DNA of 64,000 nucleotides from Actinomycetota bacterium (GCA_019240215.1 JAFAYQ010000073.1:1-64000); one strand, 5' to 3'. Positions 18,526 through 27,797 are shown, counted from the first letter of the stretch. Program-made: numbers and translations. Notes: generated by a model from the sequence alone, not told the origin.

Positions 18526-19956
18526 TCACCCGGCCGCTTGCGCCGTCGCGGCCTGGTCACCGGCCCCAGCCGTCCCGTTGGCCAGGTCGGCGTCCGGGTG
18601 GGCGGCGGCTGGCAGCATGCCCGCGGTGAACTGGTTGGCCGGCTTGGCCAGGCCGAAGAACTCACGGAACGTCGGGTGGTCCGGGTACTCGGTGCGGAAC
18701 AACCCGCGGCGCTGCAGCTCGGGGACCACGAGGTCCACGAACGCGTCCAGCGGGCCCGGCAGGTAGGGCGGGAACAGGATGAACCCGTCGGTGGTGCGCG
18801 CCTCGAAGTGCCGCTCGATGAAGTCGGCGACCTGCGGCCCGTCGCCCACCGCGACCTCGTTGCCGCCGGTGCGCCGCACGTACAAGGCCAGCTCCGCCAG
18901 TGGCGGGGCGTCGTCGTCGAGGGCGTGCCGGGCCCGGTCGACGATCAGCGCGGGCCGTCCGGTCAGGCCTTTGAGTTCCGGAATCTGATCGAGGGGAAGA
19001 TCGGCCGGGTAGCTGGTCAGGTCCACCCCGAGCGCAGCGCTCAGCCTGCCCAGATCGGGCCGGCCTACGGTCAGGTTCTGGACCTGTCGGAACTTGGCAT
19101 GCGCCTCCCGGGCGGTGCCCGCCACGAACACCGGCAGGCCCGCGACCAGCGGCTGGTCCTCGTCGCGGCCGTAGGTGGCGAGCATCGCCTTGGTGTCGCG
19201 GTAGTAGGCCTGGGCCGCCTCGAAGTCCTGCAGCAGGATGAACCGGATGTCGGCGTACTGGGCGCCGAATTCATGGGACTCGACCGACGACCCGGCGTGC
19301 AGCATCGGCACGTGCCCCTGCGGCGGCCGGGCGATGTTGATCGGGCCGTTGACGGAAAAATGCTGGCCCCGGTAGTTCAGCCGGTGCACCTTGGTCTCGT
19401 CGACGAACTGGCCGGTGCCCTTGACCGCGACCAGCGCGCCGTCCTCCCAGGTGTCCCACAACCCCCGGACGACCTCGATGAACTCACTCACCCAGGAGTA
19501 GCGGCGTTCGGAGTCCCAGTGCGTTTGGCGGCCATAGTTGCCCGCCGCCTCTTCATTCTTGCCGGTGACGATGTTCCAGGCCATCCGGCCGCGGCTGAGG
19601 TGGTCCAGTTCGGCGATGGCCCGGGCCACCGTGTAGGGGTCCGAGTAGGTGGTGTTGACCGTGGTCACGATGCCGATGTGGGTGGTGGCGGCGGCGATGA
19701 ACGCGGCCAGCGTCAGCGCCTCCGGCCGCAGCACCTCGTTCGGCGCCTCGTACTGGGAGGACGGCAGCCCGACGACCCGGTCGCCGACGAAATAGAAGTC
19801 GAGCTTGCCGCGCTCGGCGGCACGGGCGGTGTCGCGCATGAACCCGGGGTCGAACGTCCCGTGGGCGCTCGCCTCCGGCAGCCGCCACCCGGCCGGGTGC
19901 TGGCCGGACGCCCAGATCGAGAAGCCGAGCTTGACCTGACGGCGTTCTGCTGCCAT
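18526..19956 (-). CDS. NtaA/SnaA/DszA family FMN-dependent monooxygenase (LLM class)
   Basis: GFMRDTARAAERGKLDFYFVGDR; SDPYTVARAIAELDHLSRGRMAWNIVTGKNEEAAGNYG. Confidence 0.95.
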   Translation of the reverse strand: MAAERRQVKLGFSIWASGQHPAGWRLPEASAHGTFDPGFMRDTARAAERGKLDFYFVGDRVVGLPSSQYEAPNEVLRPEALTLAAFIAAATTHIGIVTTVNTTYSDPYTVARAIAELDHLSRGRMAWNIVTGKNEEAAGNYGRQTHWDSERRYSWVSEFIEVVRGLWDTWEDGALVAVKGTGQFVDETKVHRLNYRGQHFSVNGPINIARPPQGHVPMLHAGSSVESHEFGAQYADIRFILLQDFEAAQAYYRDTKAMLATYGRDEDQPLVAGLPVFVAGTAREAHAKFRQVQNLTVGRPDLGRLSAALGVDLTSYPADLPLDQIPELKGLTGRPALIVDRARHALDDDAPPLAELALYVRRTGGNEVAVGDGPQVADFIERHFEARTTDGFILFPPYLPGPLDAFVDLVVPELQRRGLFRTEYPDHPTFREFFGLAKPANQFTAGMLPAAAHPDADLANGTAGAGDQAATAQAAG

Positions 19957-19998
19957 GTGAAAAGTCCTTTTGGGTCGGGCCGCCCGGCGGGGCAGCGG

Positions 19999-20841
19999 CT
20001 AAACCTCGCGCAGTTCGTTGTGCAGCGCGATCAGTTCGGGCTCGGAGTAGATGTCGCGCACCTCGTGCGGCCCGGCCCGGCGCGGGATCGTGAACTCGCG
20101 GACCACCCGGCCCGGCCGGGGCGCCAGCGCCAGGACCCGGTCCGACAGCGACACCGCCTCGGCCAGGTCGTGGGTGACCAGCAGCACGGTCGTGCCCAGG
20201 TCGTTGCACACCCCGGCCAGCACCTGGTGCAGGGCCAGCCGGGTGGTGCCGTCGAGCGCCCCGAACGGCTCGTCCAGCAGCAGCACCGGCGGCCCGTAGA
20301 TCAGCGCCCGGGCCAGGCTGACCCGCTGCCGCATGCCGCCGGACAGCTGATGCGGGTAGTGGCCGGCGAAGCCGGCCAGCCCGACCCGGTCGAGCAGGCC
20401 GGCTGCCCGGGTGAGCCGTTCCTGCTTCGGTGTCCGTGCCAGTTCGAGCGGGAACGCGACGTTCCTGAGCGCGGTCCGCCACGGCAGCAGGGTGTCGTGC
20501 TGGGTCATGTAGCCGACCACCGGTACCCCGGCGCCGGCCGGGTTCGCGCCGGTGATCGTGACCTGCCCGCGGGTGGGGGTGAGCAGCCCGGCCAGGATGT
20601 TGAGCAGGGTGGTCTTGCCGCTGCCGCTCGGCCCGACCAGGCTGACGAACTCGCCGGGCTGGACCACCAGGTCGGTCCGGGCCAGCGCGACGACCGGCTG
20701 GCCAGCCGAGGTGCCAGCCAAGCTGTAGGTGTGCTCGATACCGGTGGCGACGATCGCGCCGTGCGGCTGGGCGGCCGGTCCGGGGCGGGCGGCGGCCGGG
20801 TCCGGGGTGCTGGCGGATGCGGTGGCCGGGCGGGTGCTCAT
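19999..20841 (-). CDS. ABC transporter ATP-binding protein (SsuB/TauB-like)
   Basis: GPSGSGKTTLLNILAGL, LSGGMRQRVSLARAL, LLLDEPFGALD. Confidence 0.95.
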   Translation of the reverse strand: MSTRPATASASTPDPAAARPGPAAQPHGAIVATGIEHTYSLAGTSAGQPVVALARTDLVVQPGEFVSLVGPSGSGKTTLLNILAGLLTPTRGQVTITGANPAGAGVPVVGYMTQHDTLLPWRTALRNVAFPLELARTPKQERLTRAAGLLDRVGLAGFAGHYPHQLSGGMRQRVSLARALIYGPPVLLLDEPFGALDGTTRLALHQVLAGVCNDLGTTVLLVTHDLAEAVSLSDRVLALAPRPGRVVREFTIPRRAGPHEVRDIYSEPELIALHNELREV

Positions 20842-21671
20842 CGCCGCTCCCGCGGCTGCCAGACCAGCAGCCGCTGCTCGGCCAGCCGGACCAGGAACAG
20901 CAACCCCTGGGTCACGATGACCAGCACCAGCACCGCCCCGAACAGGCCGGGCATGTCGAGGTTGTTGCCGGAGCTGGTGATCAGGTAGCCCAGGCCCTTG
21001 TTGGAGGCCAGGAATTCGATCACGATGACCGCGAACACGGCCCGGGGCAGCGACTGCTTGACCCCTGAGATCAGGTACGGCATCGCGTCCCAGAACTGGA
21101 TCTTGGTCAGCCGCTGCCGCCGCGACGCGTGCAGGATGCGCCCCAGCTCGAGCAAGTCGGGGCTGGTCTCGCGGAGCCCGGTGAAGGCGTTGGCGAAGAA
21201 CGAGCAGAACGTGGTGAGCGCGGCGACCACGATCTTCGGTTCCAGCCCGAGGCCGAACCAGATGATCAGCAGCGGGGCCAGGGCCACGAACGGCACCGCG
21301 CCGAGGGCCAGGATGTAGGTCTCGAAGAACCGGCCGAGCGGCGCGACCTCCACGAACAGCACGGCCGCGGCCAGCGCCACGATGACGCCGATGACGAAGC
21401 CGGCCAGGAGCGCGATCAAGGTCGGCCGGAGGTTCTGCCACAGCGTGCCGTTGCCGAGCCACTGGTACAGCCGGACCGCGATCGTGGACGGGCTGGCCAC
21501 CAGCAGCGGGTCGATCCAGCGGCCGGACGCGTACTGCCAGACGCCCAGGATCGCGGCGACGAACAGCACGTGCAGGGCGGGCATCGTCAGCTTGCGGCGG
21601 CCGGCCGCCAGCCGCCGGCCGGGTGTCCTCCCGGCCGGCGGGGTGGTGGGCTCGACCTGGACAGCTGTCAC
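20838..21671 (-). CDS. ABC transporter permease (SsuC/TauC-like)
   Basis: Hydrophobic ORF; LRETSPDLLELGRILHASRRQRLTKIQFWDAMPYLISGVKQSLPRAVFAVIVIEFLAS EAA-loop. Confidence 0.94.
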   Translation of the reverse strand: MTAVQVEPTTPPAGRTPGRRLAAGRRKLTMPALHVLFVAAILGVWQYASGRWIDPLLVASPSTIAVRLYQWLGNGTLWQNLRPTLIALLAGFVIGVIVALAAAVLFVEVAPLGRFFETYILALGAVPFVALAPLLIIWFGLGLEPKIVVAALTTFCSFFANAFTGLRETSPDLLELGRILHASRRQRLTKIQFWDAMPYLISGVKQSLPRAVFAVIVIEFLASNKGLGYLITSSGNNLDMPGLFGAVLVLVIVTQGLLFLVRLAEQRLLVWQPRERR

Positions 21672-22816
21672 TGACCCGATCCCAGCGAGTTCAGATAGGA
21701 CGGGTCGAACACATCGGTGTCGGGCACGTTGGCGCTGGCCGGGATCTCACCGCTGGCCTTGGCCAGCTGCAGGTTGGCGGTGATGGCGGCGGCCGGCATG
21801 ACCAGCGAGTAGTCGACAGTCTGGTTGGTCGCCTTGACGTTGGCGAGCACGGCCGAGGCGGGCACGGACGGGAAGTGCTGGCCGACGACCTGGGCTTCCT
21901 GGGCCACCGTGTGGTTCTTGATCCACTGGGCGCCTTCGAGCTCGGCCTTGAGGAACTTGCTCACCGTGGCCTTGTTGGCCTGGCCCCACTTCTGGCTGAG
22001 GATCCAGCCGGTCCCGCCGGTGCCCAGCTCGATCGGGCTGAGGGCGGAGGCGACCGCGGCGTCGGTGGGGTCGAACACGTTCACGCCCAGGCCTTTGGCC
22101 AGCTCCTGCTGGTCCTGGTAGGCGGTCGGCCAGTAGGCGCTGACGGCGCCGCCCTCGAACGAGGCCTGGTCGGCGGTGTTGTTGCCCAGGTTCACCTTGT
22201 TGAGGCCGGACTTGGGGTCGAGGCCGCCGTAAGTGGCGAGGATCTCGGTGTAGTGGTCCTGCAACCCGCCGGCCGCGTGGGTGCCCCACGAGGTGCCCTT
22301 GAGCTTGGCGATCCGCTGCTTGAGCGGGAGGGCCTGGAACTGGGCCGGGGTGAGCCCCTTGCTGGCCAGCCACTTCTTCGACACCACCGCGTAGGTGATC
22401 GACCGGGTGGCCTCGGTGGCGACGGCGACCAGCTTGTGGGAGGTGCTGTAGGTCTCGACCGAGGTCGACGGAGCGTACTCGCCGATGTCGATCTTGCCCG
22501 CGATCTCGGCTTCGACGATGGGCGGCCCGCCGTTCAGGGCGGTCACGTTGATGTTCAGGCCCTGCTTTTTGAAGAAGCCCTCGTGCTCGGCGATCTCGAA
22601 CGGGCCGCCGGTGGCGGTGGCCGGGCCGGACAGCGCGAGCTGGACGGTGGTGGTGGCGGAGGTCTCGGCGCCGCCGGTGGCCTTCGCCCCCGAACTGCAG
22701 GCGGCGACCGCACCGGTGACCAGGGCGAGGCTCACGGCGCCGGCCGCGTAGCGCAGCGGGTGCCGTCGCCCGGGGCGCCGGGACGATGGGCGGTCTGGTG
22801 TGGTCGTTAGCTGCAT
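21668..22816 (-). CDS. ABC transporter substrate-binding protein (SsuA/TauA-like lipoprotein)
   Basis: Lipobox VAACSSG; TTVQLALSGPATATGGPFEIAEHEGFFKKQGLNINV. Confidence 0.92.
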   Translation of the reverse strand: MQLTTTPDRPSSRRPGRRHPLRYAAGAVSLALVTGAVAACSSGAKATGGAETSATTTVQLALSGPATATGGPFEIAEHEGFFKKQGLNINVTALNGGPPIVEAEIAGKIDIGEYAPSTSVETYSTSHKLVAVATEATRSITYAVVSKKWLASKGLTPAQFQALPLKQRIAKLKGTSWGTHAAGGLQDHYTEILATYGGLDPKSGLNKVNLGNNTADQASFEGGAVSAYWPTAYQDQQELAKGLGVNVFDPTDAAVASALSPIELGTGGTGWILSQKWGQANKATVSKFLKAELEGAQWIKNHTVAQEAQVVGQHFPSVPASAVLANVKATNQTVDYSLVMPAAAITANLQLAKASGEIPASANVPDTDVFDPSYLNSLGSGQ

Positions 22817-22892
22817 CAGGTGTCGTTCTCCCGGTCGTTTACCCGCGGGAAGCAGAGCGGACAGTCACGAGGTCTGCAGGTCAATGCCTACG

Positions 22893-22900
22893 TGTATACA
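22893..22900. promoter_or_regulatory. Possible GntR/FCD operator half-palindrome
   Basis: TGTATACA palindrome in AT-rich leader upstream of ssuA-like gene. Confidence 0.3.
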
Positions 22901-22941
22901 TAACGAACATCAGTGTCCGCACGCGTATGCACATGATACTG

Positions 22942-22963
22942 GACTAATCCTATCGGAGTAGTC
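22942..22963. promoter_or_regulatory. Dyad GACTAATCC-TATC-GGAGTAGTC upstream of SsuABC-like operon
   Basis: 9-bp arms with one mismatch around 4-nt spacer. Confidence 0.55.
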
Positions 22964-23252
22964 AAGAATTGGGCTAGCCCGATTGTTGGAGCACGAGGTC
23001 AGCGCCGTTGTGGGGTGGCCGTCGTGGGCGGGCGAGCCGCTGCGGACGGGTCGACGCGCGCGAACCTTTCGGGATGGCTGGCCGCTGCCGGGTAGGTCGG
23101 CCAATGCCGATGAGCGGGTCGCTGCGGGATGGCGAGCCGGCGCCGGCGGGTGGCCCGGGCCGGAAGATGGTGCCATCGACCCGGTGAGCCGCCCCGGGCC
23201 GGCTGGGAGGTGGGGGCCCGCCGGGGTCAGCTGGCCGGCCCTGGACGGCTGG

Positions 23253-23951
23253 CTACATGCCGTCCTTGATCAGCGACTGGATCCGCCAGTCGCGCATGCG
23301 GCACAGGTGGTCGGCCATGGCCGCCCCGGCCGCGGCCTGGTCGCCGGCGGCGATGGCGGCCAGGATGACGGCGTGCTCCTCGGCTGACCGGTCGTCCGGC
23401 TGGGGGGTGAACGTGCGCGGCCGGAGCAGCAGCAGCAGCGAGTCCAGGCGGGCCAGCAGGTCGCTGATGGTGGCGTTGTGGGCGGACAGCCGCAATGCGT
23501 CGTGCCATTTGTTGTTGAGCGGCCCGAACTGGGCCGGATCGGCCTCGGCCCGCCGTTCGTCCAGCACGTAGGCCATCCGCGCCAGATCGATGTCGGTGCG
23601 GTTGCGGGCGGCCAGTTCGGCGCTACGGCCCTCCAGCGCGATCCGGGCCTCGTAGATCTCGAGGATCTCTTCCGGGTTGCGCTGCCGGATCCGGAAGCCA
23701 CGGGTCGACCGCTCGATCAGCCCGTCCTGGGCCAGCCGCCCGAGCGCCTCCCGGACCGGCGTCCGCGACACCCCGTACTTCGCGCTCAGCGCCGTCTCCA
23801 GCAGGATCGTCCCGGGCGCGAACGCCCCGTTGAGGATGTCCTTGCGCAACCGCGCGTACTGCAGGTCGGTCGAGTCGAAGCGAGCGGGCCGGGCGGGCGG
23901 CGACGACGGATCGGCGGCCGCCATCCGCCGGTCAGGTTCCGCTGCTGCCAC
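23253..23951 (-). CDS. GntR family regulator, FCD domain
   Basis: LQYARLRKDILNGAFAPGTILLETALSAKYGVSRTPVREALGRLAQDGLIE. Confidence 0.95.
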   Translation of the reverse strand: MAAAEPDRRMAAADPSSPPARPARFDSTDLQYARLRKDILNGAFAPGTILLETALSAKYGVSRTPVREALGRLAQDGLIERSTRGFRIRQRNPEEILEIYEARIALEGRSAELAARNRTDIDLARMAYVLDERRAEADPAQFGPLNNKWHDALRLSAHNATISDLLARLDSLLLLLRPRTFTPQPDDRSAEEHAVILAAIAAGDQAAAGAAMADHLCRMRDWRIQSLIKDGM

Positions 23952-24198
23952 GACTGCACTCCACCGTCTGCTCCTGCTTCCGCGGGGGACGCCACCCGGC
24001 CACGCACCCTAGACCGTACCCCACCGGGCCCGGCCCGATCCTGACGGACGATGCCGGCCGAGGGCGGGGCGAGGGCCGGGGCCCCGGGCGGAAGGCTGGC
24101 GGCCCGCAGGCAATTAGCCGGCTTCCAGACGTTGTCACCACCCACTAATTCCCATATTTTAGATAGGGAAAGTAGTCTTTTGGCAGAAGGGTGTATTC

Positions 24199-24984
24199 GT
24201 GACTACCGTCGTCCCCTTCCAGGTTCAGCAGGCCAGCCCCGGGCTCGGGGCCGAGATCAGCGGCGTGGACCTCACCCGGCCGGTCGACGAGGCGACCGCC
24301 AATGCGTTGCGGCAGGCGTTCGTCGATCACAAGGTGCTGGTCTTCCGCGGCCAGCAGCTGACCCCGGATCAGCAGGTCGAGGCGGTGCGGATCTTCGAGG
24401 AACCGTTCGACCACCCGACCGCGGTGCACCGGCATCCCGACAACCCGCTGGTCTACGTCTACGAGCTGGAGAAGTCCGGGCTGGCGGCCCACTGGCACGT
24501 CGGCGGGCTGTGGCGCACTCCCCCGTTCGGCATCGAATCGCTCACCTACCAGGTGGTGCCCGAGGTCGGCGGGCACACGCTGTGGGCCGACCTGCAGGCC
24601 GCCTACGACGACCTGTCCGCCCCCGTCCAGGACCTGCTGGAGAACGTGAGCGCGGTCTACGACGGTAACGCGGTCAACTACGGCGGCGGTGACAAAGAGC
24701 CGCTGGCCGCCACGATCGAGCATCCGGTAGTGCGGGCGCACCGCGTCACCGGCCGCAAGGGCCTGTTCCTCAGCCACTCCGCGCTCCGGCTGACCGGGCT
24801 CGAGCCAGCCGAGAGCCAGGCGCTGCTGCCGTTCCTGCTGGCTCACGCCTCCTCCCCCGACTACACGATCAACTACGGCTGGCGGCCCGGGGACTTCGTG
24901 CTCTGGGACAACCTGGCCACCTGGCACTACGCGGTCAACGACTACGACGGGCCGCGCGCCTACCGCAAGGTCATCGCCGGCTGA
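24199..24984 (+). CDS. TauD/TfdA family Fe(II)/2OG-dependent oxygenase with HxG instead of HxD
   Basis: GAEISGVDLTRPVDEATANALRQAFVDHKVLVFRGQQLTPDQQ; AHWHVGGLWRTPP; DFVLWDNLATWHYAVNDY...RAYRKV. Confidence 0.93.
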   Translation: MTTVVPFQVQQASPGLGAEISGVDLTRPVDEATANALRQAFVDHKVLVFRGQQLTPDQQVEAVRIFEEPFDHPTAVHRHPDNPLVYVYELEKSGLAAHWHVGGLWRTPPFGIESLTYQVVPEVGGHTLWADLQAAYDDLSAPVQDLLENVSAVYDGNAVNYGGGDKEPLAATIEHPVVRAHRVTGRKGLFLSHSALRLTGLEPAESQALLPFLLAHASSPDYTINYGWRPGDFVLWDNLATWHYAVNDYDGPRAYRKVIAG

Positions 24985-25931
24985 TGGTCACGTCGTCGCA
25001 GAGTTTCACGGACCTGGCCGACGAGTTCTCCCTGCTCGGCGAGACCGCGGCCGAGGCGGGGGTGCCGGGTGCCCGGCCGCGGGTCCGTCGCGGCTGGGTC
25101 AACGTGCCGACTGGCGGGCACGTCAGCGGGGTCATCTGGGGGGCGGGACCACCCGAGGTGGTGTTCCTGCACGACAGCGCGGAGAGCGGGCGGGCCTGGG
25201 ACGCGGTGGCGCTGGTACTGGGCCGCCCGGCCGTCGCCATCGACCTGCCCGGCCACGGGCGGTCGGACTGGCGGCGCGATGGCCGCTACCAGCCCGCCAA
25301 GCTGGCGGCCGCGGCGGCCGAGGCGATCGGGTCGTTCGCGCCCAAGGCTCAGCTGGTGGTGGGCAGCGGTCTCGGCGGCCTGACCGCGCTGGCCGCGCAG
25401 CGCAAACAGCCGCGCCGCGTACCAGCGATCGCGCTGGTCAACGTCTTCCCGGGCGCCACTGCGGCGCGGACCCGGCCGGGGCGCGGCCCCGAACGGTTCG
25501 CCAGCCGCGAGGAGGCGTTCGCGGCGCTGGCGGCCCGGTACCCCGAGCACGGCCGGGCCGCGTTGCGCCGGGAGATCTTGTACGAGCTGGACCAGCAGCC
25601 GGACGGAACGTGGGGATGGCGGCACCATCCGGGCAACCAGCCGGCCCCGGACGCTGATCCGGACGTCGCCCCGGCGGGCGGCCTGGAAGCGGGCTACGAC
25701 CAGCTGGCCCAGCTGCCTATCCCGGTCACGCTGATCGTCAGTGATCCGGCCGGCCCGCTGACGTCGGCCGAGCGGCAACGGCTGCGCCAGCGCGCCCCGA
25801 AGGTCAGCGTGGCCACGATCGCGGGCGCTGGCCGGGACATCGCCGCCACCCAGCCCGCCGCCCTGGCCGCGGTCCTGGACCACCTGCTCCCGGTCAGGGC
25901 CGGGACCGAAACCGACGGAGGGCAGCCATGA
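24984..25931 (+). CDS. Alpha/beta fold hydrolase with GSGLGG at the nucleophile elbow
   Basis: VVFLHDSAESGRAWDAVALVLGRPAVAIDLPGHGRSDW; LVVGSGLGGLTALAA. Confidence 0.85.
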   Translation: MVTSSQSFTDLADEFSLLGETAAEAGVPGARPRVRRGWVNVPTGGHVSGVIWGAGPPEVVFLHDSAESGRAWDAVALVLGRPAVAIDLPGHGRSDWRRDGRYQPAKLAAAAAEAIGSFAPKAQLVVGSGLGGLTALAAQRKQPRRVPAIALVNVFPGATAARTRPGRGPERFASREEAFAALAARYPEHGRAALRREILYELDQQPDGTWGWRHHPGNQPAPDADPDVAPAGGLEAGYDQLAQLPIPVTLIVSDPAGPLTSAERQRLRQRAPKVSVATIAGAGRDIAATQPAALAAVLDHLLPVRAGTETDGGQP

Positions 25932-26710
25932 CCCAGACCGCACCCGCGCCCGGAACCGAGGCCACCAGCCGGATCCGGATCGAGCCGAACCAGCGGCGGG
26001 TCCGGGTGTTCTTCGGCGGTGAGCCGATCGCCGACAGCAGCCGGACCATCTACCTGTTCGAGACCGGGCACCTGCCGGTGTACTACTTCCCGCGCGAGGA
26101 CGTCCGGTTCGACCTGCTGGAGTCGACCAGCCACACCACCCACTGCCCCTACAAGGGCGACGCCTCCTACTACTCGATCGCCGCGGGCGGCCGGCAGGCC
26201 GACAACGCCGTGTGGGCTTACCGGGAGCCGATCGGCTCGGTGGCCGAGCTGGCCGGCTACGTCGCCTTCTACTGGAACCAGGCCGACGCCTGGTACGAGG
26301 AGGACGACGAGGTGTTCAAGCACCCGCGCGACCCCTACCACCGGGTGGACGTGCTCAACTCCTCGCGGCACGTGGAGGTGCGGGTAGGCGGCGTGCTGGT
26401 GGCCGACACCCGGCGGCCGCGGCTGCTGTTCGAGACCAGCCTGCCGGTCCGCTACTACGTGCCCAAGCTCGACGTGAACCTCAGCCTGCTGGAGCCCAGC
26501 GCGACCAGGACCCGGTGCCCGTACAAGGGCGAGGCCGTGTACTGGTCGGTCCGGGCCGACGGCGAACTGCACCAGGACCTGGTGTGGGGCTACCCGGCGC
26601 CGATCCCGGAGGCGCCGAAGATCGAGAACCTGCTGGCCTTCTTCAACGAAAAAGCCGACATCACGGTGGACGGGATCCCGCAGAAGCGGCCCGTCACCAA
26701 CTGGTCGTGA
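25928..26710 (+). CDS. Tandem DUF427 domain protein
   Basis: Two copies of the module VRVFFGGEPIADSSRTIYLFETGHLPVYYFPREDV...CPYKGDASYYSI and VEVRVGGVLVADTRRPRLLFETSLPVRYYVPKLDV...CPYKGEAVYWSV. Confidence 0.93.
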   Translation: MTQTAPAPGTEATSRIRIEPNQRRVRVFFGGEPIADSSRTIYLFETGHLPVYYFPREDVRFDLLESTSHTTHCPYKGDASYYSIAAGGRQADNAVWAYREPIGSVAELAGYVAFYWNQADAWYEEDDEVFKHPRDPYHRVDVLNSSRHVEVRVGGVLVADTRRPRLLFETSLPVRYYVPKLDVNLSLLEPSATRTRCPYKGEAVYWSVRADGELHQDLVWGYPAPIPEAPKIENLLAFFNEKADITVDGIPQKRPVTNWS

Positions 26711-26723
26711 GGAGAAACCCGCC

Positions 26724-27788
26724 ATGACGTACCCAATCCCGGTCATCGACCTCGAGGCCGCCACCTCCCCCACCGCCCCGCCCGCGCTGCTGGACACGAT
26801 CCGGAACGCCACCGAGGACGTCGGCATCATCCAGGTGGTCAACCACGGCGTGCCGCAGCCCCTGATCGACGAGTTCAACCAGCGGATCGCCCGGCTGCTC
26901 GGGCTGCCCCGGCCGCAGAAGGCGGAGCTGGCCAGCCCCACCGGTCACCCGTACCGGGGCTGGCGGCAGTGGCCAGACGATTTCGGGCGGCTGGAGCTGG
27001 AACGGTTCAACGTGGGGCAGTTCGACAACGCCGCCGCCGCCCGGGCGGCCGGCCTGCCCGAGGAGTACCTGGGCCTGTACGACCACGACAACGTCTGGCC
27101 GGCCGACGACCCGCGGCTGCGGGACGTGACCTACGACTACATCAACGCGACCACCGCCCTGGCCGGGCGGGTGCTCGGCCTGTACGCGCGGGTCCAGGGG
27201 CAGCCGGAGGACACGTTCGGCCTGGGGTCGCTGCCGTACGTGACGTTCACCGTCAACGACTACCCGACCTGGACCTACGACGGCAGTGCCAGCGAGGGCG
27301 GGGCTGGCGATGACGGGGCCAGCGACGAGGACAAACTGCTGCTGCTGGAGCACGCCGACGGCTCGGCCGTCACGATCCTCGGCCAGACCGGCGACTACGA
27401 AGGCCTCCAGATCCAGTTGCCGGACGGGGACTGGCAGCCGGTGCCGATCGTCCCCGGCGCCTTGCCGGTGTTCTCCGGCAGCCTGCTCACCAACTGGACG
27501 AACGGGCGGTTGCGGCCGGCCCGGCACCGGGTGGTGGCGGGCGGCACGGTGACCCGGCGGTCGGTGGCCACGTTCGTCTACCCGGCCCTGGACACGGTGG
27601 TCGAGCCGCTGCCGCCGTTCGTCGAGCCCGGTGAGGAGAGCGACTACGAGCCGGTCTCCATCTGGGACAGCGTCAAAGACCGGGTGGAGAACTACCTCAA
27701 GGTGTTCGGCCGCCCGGACCAGGTCAGCGCCTGGCGCGAGGGCACGACCTACGTCGCCGACCTGGCCGACAACTCCGCCGGGCGCTAA
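26724..27788 (+). CDS. Isopenicillin N synthase-like 2OG/Fe(II) oxygenase
   Basis: IPVIDLEAA...GIIQVVNHGVPQPLIDEF; HAD and RHRV...RRS motifs. Confidence 0.93.
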   Translation: MTYPIPVIDLEAATSPTAPPALLDTIRNATEDVGIIQVVNHGVPQPLIDEFNQRIARLLGLPRPQKAELASPTGHPYRGWRQWPDDFGRLELERFNVGQFDNAAAARAAGLPEEYLGLYDHDNVWPADDPRLRDVTYDYINATTALAGRVLGLYARVQGQPEDTFGLGSLPYVTFTVNDYPTWTYDGSASEGGAGDDGASDEDKLLLLEHADGSAVTILGQTGDYEGLQIQLPDGDWQPVPIVPGALPVFSGSLLTNWTNGRLRPARHRVVAGGTVTRRSVATFVYPALDTVVEPLPPFVEPGEESDYEPVSIWDSVKDRVENYLKVFGRPDQVSAWREGTTYVADLADNSAGR

Positions 27789-27797
27789 CGGCCCGGA

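Noticed and set aside
18376-20988. 870-aa + strand ORF
   Set aside because: Antisense to the NtaA-type monooxygenase and ABC genes, which have clear family motifs; high-GC third-position bias generates such ORFs. Same reasoning for 34754-36373 (+), 40211-42295 (-), 59302-61026 (+), 61587-62984 (+) and similar.
22893-22900. Treating TGTATACA as a confirmed GntR operator
   Set aside because: An 8-bp palindrome alone is too short to assign; kept only as a low-confidence site.
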